A DNA stretch of 64,000 bases, taken from the NCBI GenBank assembly GCA_946403295.1, contig CAMIZL010000006.1, forward strand, positions 1 to 64,000. The letters run 5' to 3'. The translations under genes were made by a program, and so were the position numbers. The notes beneath the pieces were generated by a model. It saw only the letters and a list, made by a program, of their open reading frames with translations, searched no databases and was not told the origin of the DNA. Below, piece after piece: positions 9,682 through 21,286 of the stretch. This DNA is from an uncultured Clostridia bacterium. GTDB lineage: Bacteria > Bacillota > Clostridia > Lachnospirales > Lachnospiraceae. Within the stretch, counting starts at the first letter, position 1. Each line of letters starts with the position of its first letter.

Positions 9682-10326
9682 TTATGCCTCGATAACTTTT
9701 ACGATATCGGCAAATACCTTGTCAACATCCTGTGTACCATCAACCTCTTTAAGCTTTCCTGCCTTCTCATAGTAATCGATGAGCGGCTGGGTCTGGGCAT
9801 GATATGTATCAAGCCTCTTCTTTACGATCTCGGGCTTGTCGTCGTCTCTGATATAAAGCTCACCGCCGCAGAGATCGCAAACGCCTTCAACCTTGGTAGG
9901 GTTGTATTTGATATGGAAAGTTCCGCCGCACTTTGCGCAGGCACGTCTGCCTGACATTCTGTCGATGATCCTCTCATCGGGAACTTCAACGTTCACCGCA
10001 TAATCGATCTCGTCTTTATTGTCGGCAAGAGCCTTTGTAAGCGCCTCAGCCTGAGGGATGGTTCTGGGGAATCCGTCGAGAACATAACCGTTCTTGCAGT
10101 CGGGCTGAGTGAATCTGTCCATTATAAGCTCAAGTGTAAGTTCATCGGGAACAAGGCTTCCCTTATCCATGTACTCCTTGGCCTTGAGTCCGAGGGGTGT
10201 TCCCTCTTTAAGGTTTGCGCGAAAGATATCACCGGTCGAGATGTGAGGAATGTCGTATTTTGCAGCGATCTGCTTTGCCTGTGTTCCCTTTCCCGCTCCG
10301 GGTGCGCCTAACATTACTATCTTCAT
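9682..10326 (-). CDS. adk: Adenylate kinase (start MKIVMLGAPGAGKGT)
   Basis: P-loop GAPGAGKGT; Cys-type LID (CAKCGG...CDLCGG). Confidence 0.97.
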   Translation of the reverse strand: MKIVMLGAPGAGKGTQAKQIAAKYDIPHISTGDIFRANLKEGTPLGLKAKEYMDKGSLVPDELTLELIMDRFTQPDCKNGYVLDGFPRTIPQAEALTKALADNKDEIDYAVNVEVPDERIIDRMSGRRACAKCGGTFHIKYNPTKVEGVCDLCGGELYIRDDDKPEIVKKRLDTYHAQTQPLIDYYEKAGKLKEVDGTQDVDKVFADIVKVIEA

Positions 10327-10349
10327 TTTTTCAAAGTCCTTATTACATA

Positions 10350-10381
10350 AAATAAGGCGGGGCCTCATGTAATGCCCCGCC
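10350..10381 (-). terminator. Strong hairpin (GGCGGGGC/GCCCCGCC) between secY and adk
   Basis: 8-bp GC-rich stem followed by TTATTTTAT on the minus strand. Confidence 0.65.
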
Positions 10382-10396
10382 CCCATTAGAATTTCT

Positions 10397-11731
10397 TTAT
10401 TTGTCAAGGAATCCCTTATAATGATGTACTGCCATCATAGCCTCGATCGCCTTCATCGTCTCAAGGATAACACCGACAACGATGATAAGTGATGTAGCGG
10501 CAAATCCTACTCTTACCTGGAATACACCGGTAAATACGAGAGGAAGGATAGCTACGATACAAAGTGCGAATGCACCGATAACAACGATCTTATCGAGAAT
10601 ATCGGTAAGATAATCTGTCGTAGGTCTTCCGGGTCTGATACCGGGGCAGTAACCGCCACTCTTCTTCAGATTGTTCGAAATCTCTACAGGGTTGAATGTA
10701 ACCGCTGTGTAGAATTTTGCGAAGAAAATGATAAGAAGAATGTAAACAAGTGCTCCGAATGTGTACTTAAACTCGCCCCAATCCGTAACATTGAACCAGT
10801 TCTGCATGTTGAGCATGTAGAGAACCTTGTTCCAGAATCCCGTTCTTGATCCGGTCGAACCGAAGAAAGAACTGATGATGATAGGGAACTGCATAAGTGA
10901 CATCGCAAAGATTACAGGGATAACACCCGAGGTATTAACCTTCAGGGGGATGTTCGACGAAGCGCCGCCGACCATGCTGCGTCCCGAAACCTTCTTCGAG
11001 TACTGTACGGGAATTCTTCTCTCAGCGTCCTGAAGGAGAACGATGAGGACAACCATGCCGACAAGAACAGCGATGATAATGATCGCGCTCATGATACCGA
11101 CGATCAGGCTGCTTGCACCCGATACAAACTTTGTGTAAAGGATGTCAAGATCCTGAGGAAGTCTCGACACGATGTTTACGAGGAGGATGATGGAAATACC
11201 GTTTCCTACACCTCTCTCGGAGATATTCTCACCCATCCACATAAGGAACGAAGTACCGGCCGTGAAACCGAGTGAGATGAGCATGATGCCTGTGAAAGCA
11301 TCGGTATTGATGATACCTGAGCTCTGAACGCTGAAGCTGTATGCCATTGCACCACCCTCGAGTAATGCAAGAGCTACTGTGAGGATCCTTGTGTACTTTC
11401 CGATCCTTCTTCTTCCGTCCTCGCCATCCTTCTGGATCTCTTCGAGCTTCGGAATAGCGATCGTTAAGAGCTGCATGATAATGGATGCATTGATGTAAGG
11501 TGAGATCGAAAGCGCGAAGATAGACATCTGCGAGAACGATCCGCCTGTGAGCGTATCAAGGAATCCAAGTTCAAGGTTTGCCTGCGAAAGCCATACAGAG
11601 AACTGCTCTAAAGCAATTCCGGGTACCGGGATCATAGAACCGATACGGATAAGAACTACACAAGCGATCGTAAAGAGTAATCTTTTTCTGATGTCGGCAT
11701 TCTTGAACGCGTTGATGATCGAATTAATCAT
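10397..11731 (-). CDS. secY: Preprotein translocase subunit SecY
   Basis: Polytopic protein with SecY signatures, spc operon position. Confidence 0.97.
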   Translation of the reverse strand: MINSIINAFKNADIRKRLLFTIACVVLIRIGSMIPVPGIALEQFSVWLSQANLELGFLDTLTGGSFSQMSIFALSISPYINASIIMQLLTIAIPKLEEIQKDGEDGRRRIGKYTRILTVALALLEGGAMAYSFSVQSSGIINTDAFTGIMLISLGFTAGTSFLMWMGENISERGVGNGISIILLVNIVSRLPQDLDILYTKFVSGASSLIVGIMSAIIIIAVLVGMVVLIVLLQDAERRIPVQYSKKVSGRSMVGGASSNIPLKVNTSGVIPVIFAMSLMQFPIIISSFFGSTGSRTGFWNKVLYMLNMQNWFNVTDWGEFKYTFGALVYILLIIFFAKFYTAVTFNPVEISNNLKKSGGYCPGIRPGRPTTDYLTDILDKIVVIGAFALCIVAILPLVFTGVFQVRVGFAATSLIIVVGVILETMKAIEAMMAVHHYKGFLDK

Positions 11732-11732
11732 A

Positions 11733-12173
11733 TCAGATCACCTCTGCTTTTCCACCAAGTGCTTCGATCTTCTGCTTTGCGCATTCGCTGATGGCATTGA
11801 CCTTAACGTTAAGCTTCTTGGTTAATTCTCCATTCCCAAGTATCTTGATACCGTCCTTAGGATTGGTGATGAGTCCGATATCCATAAGACTTTCAACCGT
11901 AACGTCTGCTCCGTCTTCGAATCTGTTGAGCATACTTACATTTACGGTGATGATTTCCTTTGTGTTTCTGTTACGGAAGCCCCTCTTGGGAAGTCTTCTG
12001 AAGAAGGGGTTCTGACCACCTTCAAAACCTGCTCTGGGACGTCCGGAACGAGCTTTCTGACCCTTGTGGCCGTAACCTGCAGTCTTGCCGTTTCCCGAAG
12101 CATGACCACGACCCTTACGGAAGTTGTTGCTCTGCTTAGAGCCGTCAGCGGGTCTTAAATCTGATAAATTCAT
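11733..12173 (-). CDS. rplO: 50S ribosomal protein L15
   Basis: [42 protein letters not shown]. Confidence 0.97.
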   Translation of the reverse strand: MNLSDLRPADGSKQSNNFRKGRGHASGNGKTAGYGHKGQKARSGRPRAGFEGGQNPFFRRLPKRGFRNRNTKEIITVNVSMLNRFEDGADVTVESLMDIGLITNPKDGIKILGNGELTKKLNVKVNAISECAKQKIEALGGKAEVI

Positions 12174-12264
12174 GATATTATCTCCTTCTCAGATCATGCG
12201 GAATACTGTTCCGCACGATTTTCTGTCATACATACAATCATGTATTAGTTGAAAAGTGACCTGT

Positions 12265-12447
12265 TTAGATTTCTTCAACCTTTACCAGGTGTCTGACCTG
12301 ATTGATCATTCCCTGAGTTGCGGCATTGTTGGGGAGCTCATTGCTTGAATTAAGCTTTCCGAGTCCCAGTGCTGCAACAGTCTTTTTATGCTTCGGAAGG
12401 GCACTTATAGTAGACTTAACTAAAGTAACCTTAATCTTATCTGCCAT
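12265..12447 (-). CDS. rpmD: 50S ribosomal protein L30
   Basis: [28 protein letters not shown]. Confidence 0.95.
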   Translation of the reverse strand: MADKIKVTLVKSTISALPKHKKTVAALGLGKLNSSNELPNNAATQGMINQVRHLVKVEEI

Positions 12448-12465
12448 TTCTATATCCTCCTGACA

Positions 12466-12975
12466 TTAATCCATCAGCTGCTCAACGCTGATTCCGCGAG
12501 CTGCTGCTACCTGCTCGGGAGTCTTGAGCTGACTGAGTCCGTTGATAGTTGCAAGGACAACGTTCTGCTTATTGTTTGAGCCAAGTGACTTGGTACGGAT
12601 ATTCTTGAAGCCTGCAAGCTCAAGTACGTTACGTACGGGACCGCCTGCGATGATACCGGTACCTTCGGGGCTTCTCTTCATAAGGACTGTAGCCGAACCA
12701 AACTTGCCAATGAAGTCATGAGGTACACTGCTGTTCTCATCAAGGGGAAGTTCGATGAGAGCCTTGATAGCTGCTTCTTTACCCTTACGAATTGCCTCGG
12801 GAATTTCAGTAGCCTTGCCGAGACCTGCACCAACATGTCCCTTCTTGTCGCCTACAACAACGAGTGCTGTAAATCTCATGTTACGTCCACCCTTAACAAC
12901 CTTGGTGACACGCTTGATGGTAACGACCTTATCCTCTAATTCCAAATTGCTAGCATCAACATTTGTACGTTTCAT
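12466..12975 (-). CDS. rpsE: 30S ribosomal protein S5
   Basis: S5 N- and C-terminal motifs; operon order. Confidence 0.97.
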   Translation of the reverse strand: MKRTNVDASNLELEDKVVTIKRVTKVVKGGRNMRFTALVVVGDKKGHVGAGLGKATEIPEAIRKGKEAAIKALIELPLDENSSVPHDFIGKFGSATVLMKRSPEGTGIIAGGPVRNVLELAGFKNIRTKSLGSNNKQNVVLATINGLSQLKTPEQVAAARGISVEQLMD

Positions 12976-12989
12976 GTGCTGTCTCCTCC

Positions 12990-13358
12990 TTAGAATTCCA
13001 GACCGGCTTCTCTGGCTGCTTCTGCCAGTGCCTGAACCTTACCGTGATATATGAAGCCGCCTCTGTCGAAGACAACTGTCTTAATGCCTTTGTCAAGAGC
13101 TTTCTGGGCAATAACCTTACCGAGAACAGTAGCTGCCTCGATGTTGTCTGTAAACTCAACCTGTCCCTTAACATCCTTATCAAGAGTAGATGCGGCAACA
13201 AGTGTATTACCTACCGTATCGTCAATGATCTGAGCATACATATGACTATTGCTTCTGAAAACCGACAAGCGGGGTCTTTCGGGAGTTCCGGAGAAACGAT
13301 TGCGAATCTTTAAATGTTTTTTCTCACGGATCTTAGATCTTGATTCTTTCTTAAACAT
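12990..13358 (-). CDS. rplR: 50S ribosomal protein L18
   Basis: [48 protein letters not shown]. Confidence 0.97.
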   Translation of the reverse strand: MFKKESRSKIREKKHLKIRNRFSGTPERPRLSVFRSNSHMYAQIIDDTVGNTLVAASTLDKDVKGQVEFTDNIEAATVLGKVIAQKALDKGIKTVVFDRGGFIYHGKVQALAEAAREAGLEF

Positions 13359-13371
13359 TCTTCATTCCTCC

Positions 13372-13914
13372 TTATTTCTTTCCTGTCTTGCCGGCCTTAC
13401 GTCTGATCACTTCATCAGCGTACTTGATACCCTTGCCCTTATAAGGCTCAGGAGCTCTCTTTTCTCTGATCTGTGCTGCGAACTGGCCAACTTTTTCTTT
13501 GTCGATACCCTTTACGATGATCTTGTTCTGACCGTCGCAAACAGTCTCTATACCCTCGGGATCTTCCATGATAACGGGATGTGAATAACCGAGTGTAAGG
13601 TTAAGCTTCTTGCCTTCCTTAACAACCCTGTAACCAACACCGTTGATCTCGAGTGTTTTTTCATAACCTGCAGTAACTCCGACAACCATGTTGTTGATGA
13701 GTGTTCTTGTGAGTCCGTGCAGGGACTTCATCTTCTTAAGATCGTTGGGTCTGTTAACGATAACCTGTCCGTCCTCGATCTTTACTTCGAGCTCGGGAGC
13801 AAGTGCCCTGCTGAGTGTTCCCTTGGGGCCTTTAACAGTGACCACATTATTTTCTGCTATATCTACGTTAACGCCTGCAGGTATAGCGATTGGCATCTTA
13901 CCTATACGTGACAT
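13372..13914 (-). CDS. rplF: 50S ribosomal protein L6 (start [12 protein letters not shown])
   Basis: C-terminal [25 protein letters not shown]. Confidence 0.97.
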   Translation of the reverse strand: MSRIGKMPIAIPAGVNVDIAENNVVTVKGPKGTLSRALAPELEVKIEDGQVIVNRPNDLKKMKSLHGLTRTLINNMVVGVTAGYEKTLEINGVGYRVVKEGKKLNLTLGYSHPVIMEDPEGIETVCDGQNKIIVKGIDKEKVGQFAAQIREKRAPEPYKGKGIKYADEVIRRKAGKTGKK

Positions 13915-13948
13915 GCCCGTACCTCCTGAATATTGTAAACAAACTCTC

Positions 13949-14350
13949 TCACCAGATAAAGCAAAGAACTTCGCCGCCAACATTCTGCTTGCGTGCTTCT
14001 TTATCTGTGATAACTCCCTTGTTGGTAGAAATTATAGCGGTACCAAGTCCGCCAAGAACCTTGGGAAGCTCCTCCGAGTTTGCATAAACACGAAGACCGG
14101 GCTTCGAGATTCTCTTAAGACCCGTGAGGATCTTCTCGTTCTTATCTTTTCCGTATTTTAATGTGATAACGATATCCTTGGCTGCGCCTGCGTCTACGAG
14201 TTCGAAGTTCTTGATATAGCCTTCCTTAAGAAGGATTTCTGCGATTGAGATCTTCATCTTCGAAGCAGGAACATTTACTTTTTCATGTTTTGCAGTATTG
14301 GCATTACGGATTCTGGTAAGCATATCTGCAATAGGATCGCTCATTGTCAT
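13949..14350 (-). CDS. rpsH: 30S ribosomal protein S8
   Basis: [16 protein letters not shown]... GGEVLCFIW. Confidence 0.97.
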   Translation of the reverse strand: MTMSDPIADMLTRIRNANTAKHEKVNVPASKMKISIAEILLKEGYIKNFELVDAGAAKDIVITLKYGKDKNEKILTGLKRISKPGLRVYANSEELPKVLGGLGTAIISTNKGVITDKEARKQNVGGEVLCFIW

Positions 14351-14377
14351 GTTAATTTTCCTCCTTTTTAGAATAAC

Positions 14378-14563
14378 TTACCAACTGGCTTTCTTTACAC
14401 CCGGGATCTGGCCCTTGTATGCGAGCTCGCGGAAGCAAACTCTGCAAATACCGAACTTACGAAGTACTGCATGAGGACGACCGCAGATCTTGCAGCGTGT
14501 ATACTCTCTGGTTGAAAACTTAGCGGGACGCTGCTGCTTTAATTTCATCGATAATTTCGCCAT
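14378..14563 (-). CDS. rpsN: 30S ribosomal protein S14 type Z (zinc-ribbon form)
   Basis: 61 aa with CXXC...CXXC (CKICG, CRVCF). Confidence 0.96.
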   Translation of the reverse strand: MAKLSMKLKQQRPAKFSTREYTRCKICGRPHAVLRKFGICRVCFRELAYKGQIPGVKKASW

Positions 14564-14580
14564 GGTTATGATTCCTCCTG

Positions 14581-15120
14581 TTATTTGGCAAACGGCATAC
14601 TGAAGAGCTTTAAGAGCTCACGTGCCTCTTCATCTGTCCTGGCAGTGGTAACGATGCAAACGTCCATACCTCTGACCTTGTCAACCTTGTCATATTCGAT
14701 CTCAGGGAAGATAAGCTGTTCCTTGATACCGAGTGAATAATTGCCTCTGCCGTCAAAACCGTTGGGGTTTACGCCACGGAAGTCTCTAACTCGGGGAAGT
14801 GCCAGGTTTACAAGCCTGTCAAGGAATTCATACATCTTCTCGCCACGAAGGGTTGTCTTGCAACCGATCGCAACACCTTCCCTGATCTTGAAGTTTGCGA
14901 TAGACTTCTTAGCCTTGGTGATCACTGCCTTCTGTCCGGTGATGATCTCCATATCCTTAACTGCGGACTCAAGAGCCTTGGCATTTTCCTTAGCCTCGCC
15001 CACGCCCATGTTTATAACGATCTTCTCAATCTTCGGAATCTCCATGATGTTCTTGTATCCGAATTTCTTTACTAATGCATCTCTCACATCTGAAAGATAA
15101 AAATCCTTTAAACGAGCCAA
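14581..15120 (-). CDS. rplE: 50S ribosomal protein L5
   Basis: [19 protein letters not shown] motif. Confidence 0.97.
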   Translation of the reverse strand: MARLKDFYLSDVRDALVKKFGYKNIMEIPKIEKIVINMGVGEAKENAKALESAVKDMEIITGQKAVITKAKKSIANFKIREGVAIGCKTTLRGEKMYEFLDRLVNLALPRVRDFRGVNPNGFDGRGNYSLGIKEQLIFPEIEYDKVDKVRGMDVCIVTTARTDEEARELLKLFSMPFAK

Positions 15121-15141
15121 CTTTTGTGACCTCCTCTCTTA

Positions 15142-15462
15142 TTAGTCGATAATGTCACCTGTAGACTTTGCGAAACGAACCTTTGTCATCTCGCCGTCCT
15201 TGCCTTCAACGAACTTGAAACCGATCCTTGTAGGCTTACCCTTGTACAGATACATGACATTTGATGCGTCGATGGGCGCTTCCTTCTTTACGATGCCGCC
15301 CTTGGGATTTTCCTGGCTTGCCTTGGCATGCTTCGTAACTGTGTTTACGCCTTCAACAATAACGCGCTTGTCGGTCACTTTGACGACTTTGCCTTCTTTA
15401 CCTTTATCTTTTCCGGCGATAACTCTAACTGTATCACCTTTCTTGATCTTTAATGTTGCCAT
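15142..15462 (-). CDS. rplX: 50S ribosomal protein L24
   Basis: KOW motif [21 protein letters not shown]. Confidence 0.97.
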   Translation of the reverse strand: MATLKIKKGDTVRVIAGKDKGKEGKVVKVTDKRVIVEGVNTVTKHAKASQENPKGGIVKKEAPIDASNVMYLYKGKPTRIGFKFVEGKDGEMTKVRFAKSTGDIID

Positions 15463-15474
15463 GTCATTTCCTCC

Positions 15475-15843
15475 TTAAAGCACTTCGGGAGCGAGAGAAA
15501 CGATCTTCATGAACTGCTTCTCACGTAACTCTCTAGCCACGGGTCCGAAAATACGTGTTCCCTTAGGTGTCTTGTCTTCCTTAATAATGACAGCCGCATT
15601 CTCGTCAAATCTGATATAAGAACCATCTTTACGGTGAGCGCCTTTTACTGTACGAACTACAACAGCCTTAACTACTTCACCTTTTTTAACAACGCCACCG
15701 GGTGTTGCATCTTTAACGCTGGCAACGATAACATCCCCGATATTCGCATATCTTCTGGTCGAACCGCCCATTACACGGATACAAAGGAGTTCCTTTGCAC
15801 CGGTATTATCGGCAACCTTAAGTCTTGATTCGGTCTGAATCAT
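15475..15843 (-). CDS. rplN: 50S ribosomal protein L14
   Basis: [27 protein letters not shown]. Confidence 0.97.
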   Translation of the reverse strand: MIQTESRLKVADNTGAKELLCIRVMGGSTRRYANIGDVIVASVKDATPGGVVKKGEVVKAVVVRTVKGAHRKDGSYIRFDENAAVIIKEDKTPKGTRIFGPVARELREKQFMKIVSLAPEVL

Positions 15844-15882
15844 GATAACTCCTTCCTGCGCGAAAAAACCGCGTGAAAAATC

Positions 15883-16158
15883 TTATTTAGCCTTCTCAAC
15901 TATCTCGACAAGTCTCCATCTCTTATCCTTTGAAAGAGGTCTTGTCTCCATTACCTTGACTCTGTCGCCGACCTTGCACTCATTGTTCTCGTCATGAGCC
16001 TTGAGCTTGTAGGTTCTCTTTACGATCTTGTTGTACAAGGGATGCTTAACATTATCTACAACGGCTACAACGACTGTTTTATCCATCTTGTCGCTGACTA
16101 CTTTGCCGGTACGAACTTTTCTGAGATTTCTTTCCACAACTTTCTCCTTTCCATTCAT
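15883..16158 (-). CDS. rpsQ: 30S ribosomal protein S17
   Basis: [17 protein letters not shown]... [21 protein letters not shown]. Confidence 0.96.
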   Translation of the reverse strand: MNGKEKVVERNLRKVRTGKVVSDKMDKTVVVAVVDNVKHPLYNKIVKRTYKLKAHDENNECKVGDRVKVMETRPLSKDKRWRLVEIVEKAK

Positions 16159-16190
16159 ATGACGATGTGAATATCATCATTTTGAATCGA

Positions 16191-16391
16191 TCATGCCTTC
16201 TGCTGTGAGATCACAGTCTTTATTCTGGCGATATTCTTTCTTACTTCGTTGATCCTGCTTGTATTGTCAAGCTGGTTGGTCGCATTCTGGAACCTGAGAT
16301 TAAAGAGTTCCTTCTTTGCTGCGACAAGTTCCTCAGCAAGTTCGGTTCCCGACTTCTTTGTTAATTCATCAAGATATGTTTTACTCTTCAC
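16191..16391 (-). CDS. rpmC: 50S ribosomal protein L29, probable GTG start within the rplP 3' end
   Basis: [43 protein letters not shown] lies in rplP, 8 nt before GTG. Confidence 0.93.
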   Translation of the reverse strand: MKSKTYLDELTKKSGTELAEELVAAKKELFNLRFQNATNQLDNTSRINEVRKNIARIKTVISQQKA

Positions 16392-16818
16392 TGTCGGCAC
16401 CTCCTTCTAAATCTGCCTTGGATGCGATCTTGCACTTGATGGGAAGCTTATGCATCGCAAGACGGAGCGCCTCTCTGGCGATCTCTTCGGATACTCCCGC
16501 GATCTCGAACATTACACGTCCGGGCTTAACTACTGCTACCCAGAACTCTGTTGTTCCTTTACCGGAACCCATTCGGGTTTCAGCGGGCTTTGTTGTAACG
16601 GGCTTATCAGGGAAGATCTTGATCCAAACCTGACCGCCACGCTTAATGTAACGGGTCATGGCAACACGGGCTGCCTCAATCTGATTGGACTTGATCCATG
16701 CAGGCTCTGCTGCTACAAGTCCGTACTCGCCGTAAGCGATTGTATTGCCTCTCTGGGCCTTTCCGCGCATTGTTCCGCGGAACTGTTTTCTGTGTTTTAC
16801 TCTCTTGGGTATCAGCAT
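16381..16818 (-). CDS. rplP: 50S ribosomal protein L16
   Basis: [25 protein letters not shown]. Confidence 0.97.
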   Translation of the reverse strand: MLIPKRVKHRKQFRGTMRGKAQRGNTIAYGEYGLVAAEPAWIKSNQIEAARVAMTRYIKRGGQVWIKIFPDKPVTTKPAETRMGSGKGTTEFWVAVVKPGRVMFEIAGVSEEIAREALRLAMHKLPIKCKIASKADLEGGADSEE

Positions 16819-16819
16819 C

Positions 16820-17479
16820 TTACTTCACGCTCCCTTCCTTTTTTCCGTTCTTAGCGGGAAGTACCTCACCGTGGTAAACCCAAACCTTAACACCAACCTT
16901 ACCGTAGGTTGTGTCTGCCTCTGCGAAGCCGTAATCAATGTCGGCACGGATTGTCTGAAGCGGAATTGTTCCTTCGCTGTAGAACTCTGTACGAGCCATA
17001 TCAGCTCCGCCGAGACGACCTGAGCAGGATGTCTTGATTCCCTTAGCGCCTGCCTTCATGGTTCTTGACATTGTTGACTTCATTGCACGTCTGAAGGATA
17101 CACGGTTCTCAAGCTGCTGTGCGATGGATTCCGCAACGAGCTGAGCGTTGTTATCGGGTCTCTTAACCTCTTTGATATCAAGGTTAACGTCCTTCTTCGT
17201 GAACTTCTTGATCTCTCCCTTAAGCTTTTCGATCTCAGCTCCGCCCTTGCCGATAACTACACCGGGCTTAGCGGTATGAACTGTAACCTTGATCTTATCG
17301 GAAGCACGCTCGATCTCGATCTTGGAGATTCCGGCGCTGTATAACTTCTTCTTTAAGAACTTTCTGATGTTGTAATCTTCTACAAGATTGTCGGCAAAGT
17401 CGCCCTCTGCGTACCACTTTGAATCCCAGTCAGCGATGATTCCGACTCTTAAACCATGGGGATTTACTTTCTGTCCCAT
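16820..17479 (-). CDS. rpsC: 30S ribosomal protein S3
   Basis: [17 protein letters not shown] domain. Confidence 0.97.
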   Translation of the reverse strand: MGQKVNPHGLRVGIIADWDSKWYAEGDFADNLVEDYNIRKFLKKKLYSAGISKIEIERASDKIKVTVHTAKPGVVIGKGGAEIEKLKGEIKKFTKKDVNLDIKEVKRPDNNAQLVAESIAQQLENRVSFRRAMKSTMSRTMKAGAKGIKTSCSGRLGGADMARTEFYSEGTIPLQTIRADIDYGFAEADTTYGKVGVKVWVYHGEVLPAKNGKKEGSVK

Positions 17480-17504
17480 ATGCTCTCCTTTCTCTAATTA
17501 GAGA

Positions 17505-17891
17505 TTATCTCTCGTTAAGTACTACGGTGATGTGACTCATTCTCTTTAAGATCCTGTATGCTCTGCCCTGTGCTCTGGGATGGATCCTCTTCATTGTGGG
17601 TGCGCAGTTTGCGTAGCACTCCTCGATGTAGAGCTTTGATGTGTCCATTCCGTTGTTGTTCTCGGCATTGGCAACAGCCGACTTAACGAGCTTCTCGATC
17701 ACTGTCGAAGCGTATCTGGGATTGTATGCTAAAATTCCAAGTGCTGTATTTACGTCTTTTCCTCTGATTGCATCCAGTACGAAGCATGCCTTCTGAACGG
17801 ATACCCTGGCATATGAAAGCTTAGCCGAGGGTCTGGTATCCTTAACGGCATTTCTCTCTCTCTTTATCTGAGATCTATGTCCTTTAGCCAT
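17505..17891 (-). CDS. rplV: 50S ribosomal protein L22 (start MAKGHRSQIKRE)
   Basis: PRAQGRAYRILKRMSHITVVL. Confidence 0.95.
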   Translation of the reverse strand: MAKGHRSQIKRERNAVKDTRPSAKLSYARVSVQKACFVLDAIRGKDVNTALGILAYNPRYASTVIEKLVKSAVANAENNNGMDTSKLYIEECYANCAPTMKRIHPRAQGRAYRILKRMSHITVVLNER

Positions 17892-17945
17892 GTGGATGTA
17901 ACCTCCTTTCATCGTGTCAAAAAACTGTATTATCCGCAAAAGTCA

Positions 17946-18227
17946 TTACTTTCTGGATGTTTTCTTCTCATCCTTGCCGTGTCCGCGGTATGTTCTTGTT
18001 GCTACGAACTCGCCAAGCTTATGTCCTACCATATCCTCGGTAACGTATACCGGGATGTGCTTTCTTCCGTCGTGTACAGAGATTGTCAGACCAACGAAAT
18101 TAGGGAAGATGGTTGAACGACGTGACCAGGTCACGATCGCCTGCTTGTCACCTGACTTAACAACCTCATCTACCTTCTTGAGGAGCGATGCGTCCGCGAA
18201 GGGTCCCTTTTTTAATGAACGTGCCAT
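17946..18227 (-). CDS. rpsS: 30S ribosomal protein S19
   Basis: [19 protein letters not shown]. Confidence 0.97.
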   Translation of the reverse strand: MARSLKKGPFADASLLKKVDEVVKSGDKQAIVTWSRRSTIFPNFVGLTISVHDGRKHIPVYVTEDMVGHKLGEFVATRTYRGHGKDEKKTSRK

Positions 18228-18244
18228 AGGTTCAACCTTCCTTT

Positions 18245-19090
18245 CTATTTAGCGATAGCCTTACCATTCTTACGACGAATGATGAGCTTATTGGACTTGT
18301 TGTTCTTCTTGCGGGTCTTGAGACCGAGAGCGGGCTTACCCCAAGGAGTTGAAGGACCGGGACGACCGATTCCGTTCTTACCTTCTCCACCACCGTGAGG
18401 ATGGTCATTCGGGTTCATAACAGCACCACGTACTGTAGGTCTGATACCCATGTGTCTCTTACGACCTGCTTTACCGATGTTAACGAGGTTGTGCTCGCCG
18501 TTTCCGATCACACCGATCGTTGCGCGGCATATAACGGGGATCCTTCTCATTTCGCCCGAAGGGAGACGAAGGATTGCGTACTTGTCTTCCTTACCTACGA
18601 GCTGTGCAGCAACACCTGCCGAGCGAACGAGCTGTCCGCCACGCTTGGGATAAAGCTCGATGTTGTGGATCTGTGCACCAACCGGAATCTTGCTTAAGGG
18701 GAGGCAGTTGCCGTTAAGAGCTTCTGCGTTCTCTCCGTTCATGATCTTGTCGCCGACCTTAAGTCCTTCGGGAGCAAGAATGTATGCCTTCTCGCCGTCT
18801 GCATAGCAGATAAGTGCGATGTTAGCTGTTCTGTTGGGATCGTATTCGATCGTCTTTACTGTTGCAGGAATGTCATCCTTGTATCTCTTGAAATCGATGA
18901 TCCTGTATTTTGTTCTGTATCCGCCGCCCTGATGTCTAACGGTGATCTTGCCCTGATTGTTACGACCCGAGTTCTTCTTTAAAGTCACTGTAAGGGACTT
19001 CTCAGGAGTTGTAGCTGTGATCTGCTGGAAATCATAGCCGGTCATGTTTCTTCTGGAGGGCGTATAAGCGGTATATTTCTTAATTCCCAT
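18245..19090 (-). CDS. rplB: 50S ribosomal protein L2
   Basis: [40 protein letters not shown]. Confidence 0.98.
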   Translation of the reverse strand: MGIKKYTAYTPSRRNMTGYDFQQITATTPEKSLTVTLKKNSGRNNQGKITVRHQGGGYRTKYRIIDFKRYKDDIPATVKTIEYDPNRTANIALICYADGEKAYILAPEGLKVGDKIMNGENAEALNGNCLPLSKIPVGAQIHNIELYPKRGGQLVRSAGVAAQLVGKEDKYAILRLPSGEMRRIPVICRATIGVIGNGEHNLVNIGKAGRKRHMGIRPTVRGAVMNPNDHPHGGGEGKNGIGRPGPSTPWGKPALGLKTRKKNNKSNKLIIRRKNGKAIAK

Positions 19091-19330
19091 CTTTATATTC
19101 TCCTTCTGCGCAATATCTTTTCCCTAAACTAACTAGGTTTTCTCTGCGCTAATGTACTAACATTATGGAAGTATCATCTTCCTGCGCATCCTGCCGGAGG
19201 CATTCTAAAACGCGTCATTCTCTTCGGAAACGTCTTGACGTTTCCGGCGCGGCAATCGCGGTGCGAAGCACCTTCCTCTGCGATTGTCTGCGCATCCTTC
19301 CGGAGGATCTGAGGATCGACATGTCGATCC
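19091..19330 (-). other. 240-nt structured intergenic spacer between rplW and rplB
   Basis: Perfect palindrome 19312-19331, hairpin 19225-19246, nested hairpin 19253-19286, 19-bp direct repeat 19182-19200 / 19288-19306. Confidence 0.7.
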
Positions 19331-19621
19331 TTAGAACAGATCGATCTCTGCGCTGTCAGCCGTAAGCTGAACGATCGCCTTCTTTGTCTTTGCTGTCTTT
19401 CCGAATGTAGCGCCACGTCTGCGTGTCTTGCCGTCAAGGTTCATTGTGTTTACGGATGCAACCTTTACGTTATTGAACATCTTCTCAACAGCTTCTTTGA
19501 TCTGGTTCTTTGTTGCTTCGGTATTTACCGAAAAGGTGTACTTCTTGTCGGCCATCATTGCCATGCTCTTCTCTGTAACAACAGGCTTTAAGATGACATC
19601 ATAATATTTAAGATCTGCCAT
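19331..19621 (-). CDS. rplW: 50S ribosomal protein L23
   Basis: YYDVILKPVVTEKSMAMM; operon order. Confidence 0.96.
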   Translation of the reverse strand: MADLKYYDVILKPVVTEKSMAMMADKKYTFSVNTEATKNQIKEAVEKMFNNVKVASVNTMNLDGKTRRRGATFGKTAKTKKAIVQLTADSAEIDLF

Positions 19622-20241
19622 TATGCGTATACCTCCTCGATCTGTGCAACAGCATCCTTAGCGATCACCATCTTGTCATACTTTAAGATGTCGAATACGT
19701 TAAGTGCGTTGTATGTAACTGTGGTAACATCAGGAAGGTTCCTTGCGGAGAGGATTACGTTCTCATCCTTCTTGTCAAGAACAACAAGTGCCTTGTCAGC
19801 CTTGAGGTTAGCGAGCATTGTAACCATCTTCTTTGTCTTTACCTCGTCGAATGTGATCTGATCAACTACGACGAACTTCTGATCAAGAACCTTTGAAGTG
19901 AGAGCAGACTTGATAGCAAGTGCCTTCTCCTTCTTGTTCATTTTGAAACCGTACTCTCTGGGCTTGGGAGCGAATACTACGCCGCCGCCCTTCCACTGAG
20001 GACTTCTGATCGAACCCTGTCTTGCACGACCGGTTCCTTTCTGTCTCCAGGGCTTAATTCCGCCGCCTCTTACTTCTGCACGGGTCTTTGCACTCTGTGT
20101 GCCCTGACGCTTATGTGCGAGCTGTGATACGACAGCAAGGTGCATAACATGTGTATTAACATCTACGCCAAAGATTGACTCGTTAAGGTCAAGTGTGCCA
20201 ACCTCAGCGCCTTCCATATTGTATACTTTAACTGTAGCCAT
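19621..20241 (-). CDS. rplD: 50S ribosomal protein L4
   Basis: GGGIKPWRQKGTGRARQGSIRSPQWKGGGVVF. Confidence 0.97.
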   Translation of the reverse strand: MATVKVYNMEGAEVGTLDLNESIFGVDVNTHVMHLAVVSQLAHKRQGTQSAKTRAEVRGGGIKPWRQKGTGRARQGSIRSPQWKGGGVVFAPKPREYGFKMNKKEKALAIKSALTSKVLDQKFVVVDQITFDEVKTKKMVTMLANLKADKALVVLDKKDENVILSARNLPDVTTVTYNALNVFDILKYDKMVIAKDAVAQIEEVYA

Positions 20242-20268
20242 TTCGGTTCCTCCTTTCCTAAAGCTCTA

Positions 20269-20904
20269 TCAGTCCGCTTTCTTGACAGTTTCTTTAAGAA
20301 CTATCAGTGACTTCTTGGGTCCGGGAACTGCGCCCTTAACAAGGATCACGTTGTTCTCTGCGTCAACTCTGACAACCTCAAGATTCTGAACTGTCACACG
20401 AACGTTACCCATCTGACCGGGCATGTGCTTTCCCTTGAAAACTCGTCCGGGTGATGTAGCGGCACCGTTGGAACCTGCATGTCTGTGGTACTTTGAACCG
20501 TGCTTCATAGGTCCGCGGCTGAGGCCGTGTCTCTTGATAGCGCCCTGGAATCCTTTACCTTTCGAGATACCGGTTGCATCGATCTTGTCGCCTTCTGCGA
20601 AAACGTCAACCTTGATCTCCTGTCCGAGCTCGTACTCGGAAGCGTTATCTACTCTGAATTCCTTTAAATATCTCTTTACACCGGCGCCTGCCTTTGCAAG
20701 ATGTCCCTTGAGGGGCTTGCTTACAAGGTTTTCTCTGATCTGACCGTAACCAACCTGGATAGCTTCATATCCGTCATTCTCTGCTGTCTTAACCTGTGTA
20801 ACAACACAAGGACCTGCAGCAAGTACGGTAACGGGTGTTAAAACGCCGTCTTCGTTGAAGATTTGAGTCATTCCGACTTTAGTAGCTAAAATAGCTTTCT
20901 TCAT
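20269..20904 (-). CDS. rplC: 50S ribosomal protein L3
   Basis: [28 protein letters not shown]-type core. Confidence 0.97.
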   Translation of the reverse strand: MKKAILATKVGMTQIFNEDGVLTPVTVLAAGPCVVTQVKTAENDGYEAIQVGYGQIRENLVSKPLKGHLAKAGAGVKRYLKEFRVDNASEYELGQEIKVDVFAEGDKIDATGISKGKGFQGAIKRHGLSRGPMKHGSKYHRHAGSNGAATSPGRVFKGKHMPGQMGNVRVTVQNLEVVRVDAENNVILVKGAVPGPKKSLIVLKETVKKAD

Positions 20905-20959
20905 TTGTAACCTCCTATTTTCTACAGCGGATCGCTCTCGCGATCATCCTAGCTAGGAC

Positions 20960-21286
20960 TTATTTAGCCTGCTTATTTTTCATCTTGATGTCGATGTAGA
21001 CACCTGCGGGCATCTCGAGTCTCGACAATGCATCAACTGTCTTGGCATTGGGAGTGATGATGTCGATCAGTCTCTTATGGGTTCTCTGCTCAAACTGCTC
21101 TCTTGAATCCTTATACTTATGTACCGCACGAAGGATAGTGATAACTTCCTTCTTTGTGGGAAGCGGTACGGGGCCGGAAACCTGCGATCCCGTCTTCTTA
21201 ACGGTGTCGACGATCTTGGCTGCGGATGCATCGATAAGCTGATGATCATAAGCCTTAAGGGTGATTCTCATTACTTGATTTGCCAT
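20960..21286 (-). CDS. rpsJ: 30S ribosomal protein S10
   Basis: [31 protein letters not shown]. Confidence 0.97.
   Translation of the reverse strand: MANQVMRITLKAYDHQLIDASAAKIVDTVKKTGSQVSGPVPLPTKKEVITILRAVHKYKDSREQFEQRTHKRLIDIITPNAKTVDALSRLEMPAGVYIDIKMKNKQAK

Noticed and set aside
16191-16400. rpmC start at 16400
   Set aside because: GTG at 16391 is preceded by AAGGAGG at suitable spacing and gives the standard L29 N-terminus.
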